The notes under the pieces: generated by a model | The model's database searches: none | What the model saw: the letters and a program-made list of their open reading frames with translations, nothing else | What the model was told of the DNA's origin: nothing | Translations under genes and position numbers: made by a program | DNA from: WVYX01 sp039592335 | GTDB taxonomy: Bacteria > Gemmatimonadota > Gemmatimonadetes > Gemmatimonadales > GWC2-71-9 | Direction of reading: 5' to 3' | DNA: 64,000 nt | NCBI GenBank assembly: GCA_039592335.1 | Contig: JBDHBX010000004.1 | Span: forward strand, 1-64,000 | In this document: positions 45,762-54,500 of the stretch, piece by piece | Position numbering within the stretch: position 1 is the stretch's first letter | Layout of the letters: the number at the start of each line of letters is the position of its first letter

Positions 45762-47900
45762 CTAGAACGCTCCTCGCCACGACACGCCGAGCCACACGTG
45801 CCGGCCCGCGTTGTCCACGCCGCTGGCGTGATTGCGATACAGCGCGTCCAGCACGTTCTCGAACCCGGCGGTGAGCGTGAGGCGGTCGGCGACAGTCCAG
45901 CCGGCGCGCAAACCGTGAACCGCGAACCCCTCCGTGCCGTCGGGCTTGGGGATTCGCGGATCGTCGAGGTCGCGGGTGCCGAGTCGGTCCTGGCGCATCG
46001 CCCACCGCAAGAGGTACTCCACCCACACGGGGTGCTTGGGCGACGTCCAGCGCACGGCGGCGTGGCCGCCCAGGGGCGGGATCTTCGACATCGGCTCCAC
46101 GCTGGTGCCGTCGAGCGCGTCCTGCTCCCCGAAGGTGTACAGCAGGGTGGCATCGAGCTGGATCGGCCCGAGGGCCTTCGCGGCCTGTGCCTCGATGCCC
46201 CACAGCCGGGCCGTCCCCACGTTCTGCCCTTGGAACACCCGCTCCCCGTCGAACAGCGTGTCCCCCTGGAACTCGCCGGGCACGCGATCGATGAAGTCGG
46301 TGATGCGCGTGTAGTAGCCGGTCAGGTCGAACACCGCGTCGTTCCGCTGGTACCGCACCGACAGCTCGCCGCTCAACGATTTCTCCGGCGTCGCTTCGGG
46401 ATTGGGCAGGGCCACGCCACCGGGCACGGGACCGGCCCGCGTGAGATCGTACAGGTTGGGAGCGCGGAAGCCCTCGGCGAGGCGCGCCGCGATGCGCCAC
46501 GCGGGCGCCGGCGCCACGACCACGCCGAGCTGGCCGGTGAGGTCCGAGCTGGTATTCACCACGAACCCACCGAGCTCGAGGCCGACGTCGGCCTCATTGC
46601 GGAACCAGCTCCAGCGGGCCCCGAGCGTGAGACGCAGCCAGTCGGTCGCGCTTGTCTCGGCGTTGAGGAACACCCCCACACGGTCTGCGTTGGCACCGTC
46701 GGGGAAGTTCCCGGTCGCGATCTCGCCTGTGGCCGTCTGGCGGGTCAGCTCGGTGAGTGTCCCCGTGCTGATCTCCTCCAGCCATCCTTGGCTGGAGAGC
46801 CGGTCGTGGTAGTAGTCGGCACCCCAGGTGAGCAGCACCGGCGCTCCGCCGAACGCCGTCATGCTGGTGCCCACCAGGCTCACCCCCGGGGTGTAGACGT
46901 CGTCGCGCCACAGGGTGCGCTCGTCGGCGGGATTGCCGGTGGCTTCCCGCTTCACGCGGGTGCGTCCCTCGTACTGGGTTGCGAGACTCACCGTGGCTTC
47001 GAGCGTCGAGAGCGCCGTCCCGTGCGGCGTGAAGGCGTAGCGCGCGTAGGCGAGCTGGCGGGTCTGCGGCTCGAAGAGATGCTCGGTATCCCGGCCCGGC
47101 GCCGGGGCCCGGAAGTCCACGTAGCGGTCGTAGCGGGGCACCCCGTGCATCGAGAAGTGCTGCACGGCGATGTCCAGCGTGTGCAGGTCGTTGGGCATGA
47201 AGTCGAAGTCCAGGTCCACGCCCTCGGCGTTGAAACCCGTGGGCACCTGCTTGCCTACGTCCCCGCCCGCGCGGAGGTCGGACGTGGTCACGACCGAGCC
47301 GCCCAGCCCAAGGCGCCAGGTGGATCCGGCCAACCCGAGCGACGCTCGCCCGCGAAATCCGTGATCCGCCGAGGAGTAGGTGCCCGCCAGGTACAGGCTG
47401 CGGGTGCCGGCGGACGGATTCGATCGGGTCTGCACGTTGACGACGCCACCCTGGGCGTCGGAGCCGTACAGCACCGAAGCAGGGCCGCGCACGACCTCCA
47501 CGCGATCGACGAGCTCCGGATCGATGGTGGCGAAATACTGCCCTGGTCCGTCGCGGTAGGTCCCATTGTTCATGGGGACACCGTCCACCAGGTACAACAC
47601 CTGGTTGCCCACGAGCCCCCGCAGGACCACGGCACCCTGGCCGGCCGACGTCTGCTGCACGTACGCGCCGGGGATGTCCCGCAGCAGGTCGGCGGCGATC
47701 ACACTGGAGCTGATCGTCTCCGCCTTCGGAATCGTGAGGGTCATGCTCGCGGCCTGCTCGATGCGCGGCTGCGGGGTGGAGCGCGTGCCGCTCACGACGA
47801 ACTCCGGCAGCTGCACGATGGTATCGGGCAGCGGAATGCTGTCCTGCTGGAGGGGAGCGAAGCTGGCGGAAACGGCGAGCAGGGCCGTCGCGATTGTCAT
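45762..47900 (-). CDS. TonB-dependent outer-membrane receptor
   Basis: 712 aa from the ATG at 47900; the first about 18 residues form a short signal sequence. A TonB-box-like segment (PEFVVSGTR) precedes the plug domain (about 50-160: IPGAYVQQ, GAVVLRGLVGNQVLYLVDGVP, VEVVRGPASVLYGSDAQGGVVNV). The remainder is a 22-strand-type barrel ending in ...WRGAF with C-terminal Phe. Overall it is like BtuB/CirA-type receptors for cobalamin, siderophores or haem; the ligand is unknown. No cobalamin riboswitch is visible in the 116-nt divergent upstream region. Confidence 0.92.
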   Translation of the reverse strand: MTIATALLAVSASFAPLQQDSIPLPDTIVQLPEFVVSGTRSTPQPRIEQAASMTLTIPKAETISSSVIAADLLRDIPGAYVQQTSAGQGAVVLRGLVGNQVLYLVDGVPMNNGTYRDGPGQYFATIDPELVDRVEVVRGPASVLYGSDAQGGVVNVQTRSNPSAGTRSLYLAGTYSSADHGFRGRASLGLAGSTWRLGLGGSVVTTSDLRAGGDVGKQVPTGFNAEGVDLDFDFMPNDLHTLDIAVQHFSMHGVPRYDRYVDFRAPAPGRDTEHLFEPQTRQLAYARYAFTPHGTALSTLEATVSLATQYEGRTRVKREATGNPADERTLWRDDVYTPGVSLVGTSMTAFGGAPVLLTWGADYYHDRLSSQGWLEEISTGTLTELTRQTATGEIATGNFPDGANADRVGVFLNAETSATDWLRLTLGARWSWFRNEADVGLELGGFVVNTSSDLTGQLGVVVAPAPAWRIAARLAEGFRAPNLYDLTRAGPVPGGVALPNPEATPEKSLSGELSVRYQRNDAVFDLTGYYTRITDFIDRVPGEFQGDTLFDGERVFQGQNVGTARLWGIEAQAAKALGPIQLDATLLYTFGEQDALDGTSVEPMSKIPPLGGHAAVRWTSPKHPVWVEYLLRWAMRQDRLGTRDLDDPRIPKPDGTEGFAVHGLRAGWTVADRLTLTAGFENVLDALYRNHASGVDNAGRHVWLGVSWRGAF

Positions 47901-48016
47901 AGGGTCGGAATGTACACAGTCCCGTCCGGTCGGTGTATTGTACCTTGAGAGACACAGGAAGTTGCATGGGGGATGCGTCCGGGCGGGTGTGCCCGACCGT
48001 TGCCGAGGAAGGTCAC

Positions 48017-48400
48017 ATGAGGGCGATGAAGCGCAGCAGGGTGGCAATCTGGCTCGTACTCGCCGGTGTGGCGTGCGGCGGATCGGGCGGCAGTCTGGAC
48101 GAGTTGACGCCGCGCTCCGAGCCCGTGCTCACGCTCCACGTGAAGAACCAGAACTTCTACGACGCCGCGGTCTACGCCTTGGCCCCCGCCGTGCCGGAGA
48201 AGCGCATCGGCACGGTGCCGGGGAACTCGGTGCGGGCGCTCACGTTCCGCTGGACGTGGACCGAAGTGCAGATCCAGGTGCGGTTGGTGGGAGCCGCGAG
48301 CTTCGTCACGGAGACGATGCCGGTCATGCCAGGCGATGAGCTGGAGCTGACCATCACGCCCGATGCCGATCGGGCGGTTGGGTCGCTGCGGCGGCCTTAG
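48017..48400 (+). CDS. Small lipoprotein of unknown function (paralogue of 15122-15517)
   Basis: 127 aa from the ATG at 48017 after AGGAAGG. Lipobox LAGVAC, then a Gly/Ser spacer and a beta-rich domain: LTLHVKNQNFYDAAVYAL, KRIGTV, FRWTWTEVQIQV, MPGDELELTI. The element order matches the exported protein at 15122. It diverges from the TonB receptor gene; a partnership with the receptor is possible but speculative. Confidence 0.75.
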   Translation: MRAMKRSRVAIWLVLAGVACGGSGGSLDELTPRSEPVLTLHVKNQNFYDAAVYALAPAVPEKRIGTVPGNSVRALTFRWTWTEVQIQVRLVGAASFVTETMPVMPGDELELTITPDADRAVGSLRRP

Positions 48401-48418
48401 CGGAGCCCGAATGCGGGG

Positions 48419-48447
48419 TTGCATCGGGGCAGGGGCGCGGCGATACT
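48419..48447 (+). promoter_or_regulatory. Probable promoter of tRNA-Lys
   Basis: TTGCAT (48419-48424), 17 bp, GATACT (48442-48447), ending 10 nt before the tRNA. Same spacing and similar hexamers as the tRNA-Glu promoter. Confidence 0.45.
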
Positions 48448-48457
48448 TATCCCCCGC

Positions 48458-48530
<73 letters not shown>

Positions 48531-48534
48531 TAGA

Positions 48535-48563
48535 CGCCGGTTCTTCGCTCCGAAGAGCCGGCG
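48535..48563 (+). terminator. Hairpin after tRNA-Lys, probable terminator
   Basis: Thirteen-base arms 48535-48547 and 48551-48563 pair with a single T-G wobble around loop CTC, starting four bases after the tRNA. It lies in front of the convergent glucan synthase end. Confidence 0.7.
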
Positions 48564-48598
48564 CAGTTGTTCCTCGACGCACGCCTCCAGAGGATCCG

Positions 48599-51500
48599 CT
48601 AAGAGGGTGCCTCTCCGAGTACCACCTCGACCCGGTGCTCACCACCGTCGTCCGACAACGGCACGAGCGCTTCTCCCGAGAGCAGGGTTCCGTCAAGGCT
48701 AACTCGTGACACCCCTCGGCAGACTCCCTTCGGGTTCTGGACCGTGATCCGATAGAGGGTGTCACCGTGACGGTAGGTGATCGCGAAGCCTTTCCACCTT
48801 CGGGGAATGCACGGATCGATGCAGAGGGCGGAACCCCGCTTCCGCAAACCGAGGATCCACTCCAGCCCCGCGCGGTAGAGCCAACCCGCCGCCCCGCTGT
48901 ACCACGTCCATCCACCTCGTCCTACATGGGGAGGCTCGGAATAGACATCTGCAGGTACGGCGTACGGCTCCACCTTGTACCGGTGAACGTCCGCACGGCG
49001 GCTCGCGCGGTAGATCGGGCTTAGCAGGTCGAACAGATCGACGGCCTTGTCTCCCTCACCCAGCATGGCGAACGCCACGACCGACCAGATCGCGGCATGA
49101 GTGTACTGCCCGCCGTTCTCCCGGATGCCGGGGAGGTATCCCTTGATGTATCCAGGGTCCATGGGGGTCTTGTCGAATGGGGGGGAGAAGAGTAGCACAA
49201 GGCGGTCTTCCCACCGCACGAGTTGATGCTCCACACTCTCCATTGCCTGGCGGGCCCGCTCCTCGCGCGCAGCGCCGGAGAGGACCGCCCAGGACTGGGG
49301 GATGGAGTCAATCTGGCACTCCTCGTTCTCCGCCGATCCGAGCGGCGTCCCGTCGTCGAAGAAGGCACGCCGGTACCACTCTCCGTCCCATGCAGCCTCC
49401 TCCAGCGAGCCCTCGAGAGATGCGGCTCGCTCCCGCCACCGCCGCGCACGTTCTGGTTCTACACGGAGATCGGCGATGCGGGCGAAATCCATCAGGTTCA
49501 GGTGGAGGAACCAACCCAGCCAGACGCTCTCTCCCCGGCCCTCATGGCCGACACGGTTCATGCCGTCGTTCCAATCCCCGGCCCCGATCAGGGGAAGGCC
49601 GTGGCTGCCCGCGGCGAGACTGCGGTCCAGGGCCCGCGCGCAGTGTTCATATAACGTCGCTCGCTCTTCCGACTGCTCGGGCACGAAGTACGCCTGTTGC
49701 TCATGCTCCTCCAGGCTTCTCCCTTCGAGCCACGGGACTTGCTCATCGAGCACTGCCCAGTCCTCGGTAATCGCGAGATAGTGATTCACCGCGTAGGGCA
49801 GCCAGAGCAGGTCGTCGGAGATCCGGGTCCGGACCCCACGTCCCGTGGAGGGGTGCCACCAGTGTTGCACGTCCCCTTGCGTGAACTGCCTCGCAGCCGC
49901 ACGGAGGAGGTGCTCGCGCACCACGTCCGGCCTCGTCAGCGTCAAGGCGGTCACGTCTTGCAGCTGGTCACGGAATCCGTACGCCCCTCCCGACTGGTAG
50001 AACGCCGAGCGGGCCCAGATCCGGCAAGACAGTGTTTGGTAGAGGAGCCAACGGTTGAGGAGGAGGTTCATGGAGGAATCGGGAGTCTCTACCTGAACCG
50101 AGCCCAGCACCCGGTTCCAGTGATCCTGAACCTCGCCGAGCAGCGTGTCGCAGTCCATCGTACGGTAGCGTTCCACCAGGGAGCGGGCTTCCTCCTGATT
50201 GCTCCCCTGGCCCAGCAGGAACAGCACCTCGGCTCGCTCCCCCGGCTGAAGCTCCACCTTCGTTTGCAGCGCCGCGCACGGGTCCAGACCCGGTCCCGTT
50301 TTCCTCGACAGCGCCGCTCCCCGTTCCATGGATGAGGGATGATCGAGGCTCGCGTTCCGGCCCAGGAACTCGAGGCGGTCTCCGGTCCAGGAGGTCTGGC
50401 GTCCCCCTAAGTCGGCGAACGCGACCCGGTCGGCAAACTCTCCGTTCCACGCGCTGCGCGCGAACATGGCGCGGGTGGTGGGGTCGATGCTGGTTACTAC
50501 GAAGGCCGCGGAGCTGCTCCGCTCGACCCCCAGCACCCACTCGGCATACGCGGTGACGGTGAGGCGCCGCTTGCGGCTCGACCGGTTCTCCAGGGTGAGG
50601 CGGGAGATCTTGACGGGGTCGCGCAGCGGCACGAACTGCACCAGATCCAGCGCGACGCCGTGGGAGCCGTGCTCGAAGCGACTGTACCCCTGCCCGTGCC
50701 GGATGACGTAGGGCCAGCGTTCTTCCCGGATCGGGAGAACTGTCGGCCCCCAGACCAGACCGCTGTCCTCGTCCCGCACGTAGAACGTTTCCCCGGGGGT
50801 GTCGCTGACGGGGTCGTTCGACCAGGGCGTGAGCTTGTTCTCCCGGCTGTTCACGGACCAGGTATAGCCCGCGCCCGACTCGGAGACCTGGCAGCCGAAC
50901 TCCGGGTTCGCCATCACGTTGATCCAGGGCGCCGGCGTCCACTGTCCTTTCCCCAGGACCGTGACGTATTCGCGGCCGTCCGGCGTGAATCCCCCCAGTC
51001 CGTTGAAGAACTCGAGTTCCGGGGTCGGAGCGGCGACGGTCTCGGCCGTCTCGCGCGGCGCTCGGAGGCGCGGCGGAACCGGTCCCGGCCTCACCCGCTG
51101 CAGCCGGACCACCTGCTCGGACAGCGTGCCCTGGCTCGCCAGGATCACGACCCGCGCAGAGGCGAGCAGGAGCGTGTGGTCTTCCTCCGGTAGCAGGTCG
51201 AAGCGTAGCAGGAAGACACCTCCATCCTCAGTGCGCCGCTCCTGGCCGACCGCCGATTGGATCGACTGGACCATCGCCTCGAGCGACTCCTGAAGATCCT
51301 GCACGTAGGAGGTCGCCTTCGCATTGAGGATCACCAGATCGGCGGGGATGCCTTTCAAGTACCAGTACTCGTGCGCCCGCACGAGCTGTCGCACGACGTC
51401 TCGTTCCTCCTCCCGCTCAATGCGCACCAGCACGATGGGAAGGTCGCCGGAGATGCCGTACGCCCACAGCCCGGAGGGACCGGTGCGGTTGTTGGCCAAT

Positions 51501-54500
51501 ACCTGCGTCCCCGCGCGCAACGTTGGATCGGTGTACAGCAAACGATTGGCCAGGCGCTGGAACAGGTGGGCCTCGTCCTGGCTCGTCCGCAGGTGGTGCA
51601 GCTGGACCTGGGCCTGGGTCCAGGCCAGCGAGCTCTCCCGCTCGAACGTCGCCGGCTGGCGATACTTCTCTGCGATCTCGAGAGCCTCTTCCCGGGAAGA
51701 CGCCACCAGCGTGGTGAACACGAGATGTGCCGTCTCGCCCTGGGAAAGCACCACCCGCTGCCGCAGGCTCACAATCGGATCCAGCACCCTTCCCGCCGTG
51801 CTCGACAGGCGCCCTCCGTCGTTCACCGAGAGCGGCGTGCGCATCCCGCGGCCACGGCCGAGAAAGCGTGCGCGATCGCTCTCGTACTGGAGTGCGCCGA
51901 CCGTCTCTCCCTCGACCGCCACGAGGTGGGCGAGCCAGACTCGGGGCTCGTCCGCCGAGCGCGGGCGTCGTGTCGCCAACAGGGTCCCGAGCTCGGGAAC
52001 GAACTCCGTCTCCACGAAGAGGTTCGAGAAGGCGGGGTGGGCCAGGTCCGCCGCCTGCGGAGCCAGCACGACCTCCGCATAGGAGGTGACGTCGATCTCG
52101 CGGTCCCGGCCCTCGAGGTTGGTCACCGCCAGCCGGCGCAGCTCGGCGTCGTCCTCCGGAGAGACCACGACCTCGAGCGTGATTATCAGAGAGCGGTGCG
52201 CCTGCCTGATCTTGGCCCGGTCCTCGGAATAAGCGACGTCGTAGTGCTCGGCTTCGGTGCCGCTCGGCTGGAAGCCGGCGGACCAGACCTCACCAGATTC
52301 CGCGTCGCGCAGGAAGACGAAGGTGCCCCAGCAATCGCGCGTCGTGTCTTCCCGCCAGCGGGTCACGGCGAGGTCGCGCCACCGGCTGAACCCCGAGCCG
52401 GCTGCCGTGACCATCACCGTGTAGCGGCCATTGGAAAGCACGTGGGTGCGCGGCGTGATGTCGTGCGGCGACTCGAACCGCCGCAGGGTCGGCAACACGA
52501 GGTCGCGCACGTGGGCGGCTACCCGCACTTCTTCGCCGCGCGGCCTGGCCACGGCCACCGAACGCGGTGTCCGCTCCTGCAGCAGCAGCTCCGTCGCCTG
52601 GACCATGCGATGGGCGTGGAAGCGGCTCTGGCTGCGACCGTTGTGCACCACGTTGCCGAGGGAGACGATGGTCATCCCCTGATGATGGGCCATGTAGGCC
52701 CGAACCACGGCCACCCGTTCCTGCTCAGGCAACCTCGACGGCGTGTAATCGAGTGCTTCGTAGTAGCCGAACGTCCCGAGCGCGCCGGCCTCCTCCAGGC
52801 GGGCGAAGTTGGCCAGAGCCGCCTTTGGATCCAGCATGGCGGCGAGGGCGGTGGCGTAGGGGGCGACGACCACGTCCTCGAACAACCCCCGCTTGAGCCC
52901 CAGGCCGGGCACACCGAAATCCGAGTACTGATACGTGAACTCCAGGTCGCGAACGTTGTAAGCGGATTCGGAGACGCCCCACGGGACCCGTCGCTCCGCG
53001 CCGTACTGGATCTGGCGTCGCACGACGAGGCGACTGCTGAGGTCGAGCAAGCTCAGGGCCGGTTGCCGCATCACGAGCAGCGGCATCAGGTACTCGAACA
53101 TCGACCCCGACCAGGAGAGGAGCGCCGCGCCGCGTCCCACCGGCGTTAGCGACCGGCCGAGCAGGAACCAGTGCCGCGGCGTGACGTCGCCCTTGGCGAC
53201 CGCCACGAAGCTCGCCAGTCTCGCCTCGGAGGCCAGTAGATCGTAGCAGCTGGGATCGAGCGTGCCGTCGGCCACGCGGTAGCCGATGGAGAACAGCTTG
53301 CGCGAGGAGTCGAACAGGAAGCGGAAGTCCATGGTCCGGACCATCCGTTCGGCCTGAAGCGCGAGGCCGGAGGTGCGGTGCTCAAGGGCGGTGGCCGCCG
53401 TGCTGGACACCTCCAGATCCTCGAGCAGCAAACGTCGGTCTTTGCTCTCCGGCCCGCCGACGCGTTTCTCGATCTCCTCCTGGACCGCGCGGCAGAGCTC
53501 GGGGAGCCCGGCCAGTGCGGGATTCGCATCGGCCACGGACGGGAGCACCGACGCGCGCGCGCACCAGGGCACCATCGTGTCGAGGTCGCGGGCGTGGCTC
53601 CGCACGGAGTTCCGCACCGCCTGTGCCCAGGCCAGCACCGCGGACTGTGCGCCTTCCTCGACGTCGCTGGCGAGCGTGCGGACGATGTCGAGCAGGATCT
53701 CTGCCTGAGAGTCCAGCTCCGCGAGTCGGCGGGCCCATGCGGGAAGCGACGTCGGAGGATCATCCAGAGCTGTCGCCATCTCCTCGACGGCGTCGCGCAG
53801 CTGCTCGGTCGTGACCGTCTGCGTGCGCTCGGGGCGCTCGGCCTGCTCCGCCGACTCAAGCACCAGCTGCAGCGCGTCGCGGATTCCCTCCAGGACTGCC
53901 GGTCCGACGAGCGGGCGGCCCACGCGCTCGCGGCACGCCTGCGCCAGCGCAATCAGATGCCCGGCCAGATTGCCGCTGTCGACCGTCGACACGTATATGG
54001 GATCCAGCGGCCGTAGGTCCCGGGTATCGTACCAGTTGAAGAAGTGACCGCGGAGGCGGCGCAGGCTCGTCATCGTCTTCAGCGTGGCCTCGAGCCGCTC
54101 CACCATGTCGAGCGTCCCGATCCAGCCGAAGTCGTGCGCGACCGTCGTACTCAGGAGATAGAGCCCCAGGTTCGTCGGCGAGGTGCGATGCGCCTCGGCC
54201 GGCTCGGGATCATCCTGGACGTTGTCCGGCGGCAGGGCGTGGCTCTCTTCGCCCACGAACGTCTCGAAGAAGCGCCACGTGCGGCGGGAGATCAGCCGCA
54301 GGGCGCGCGTCTCCCTGACCGAGAGGATCTGTTCCCGTGGGACGCGCGGCGGCAGGCTCATGCGCCAGGCGAGCACGGGCGACAGCACCCAGAGGAGCAC
54401 GAGCGGAGCGGCCACGGGCCAGGCGCCCGGATTGAGCACGACGCAGAGCGCCCCGGCCGCGACGGCGAGGACTACGCCCCAACGCAGGTGCTGGAAGAAG

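Noticed and set aside
47901..48016. Cobalamin riboswitch upstream of the TonB receptor
   Set aside because: The divergent gap is only 116 nt and lacks the conserved B12-box and the expected multi-helix core.
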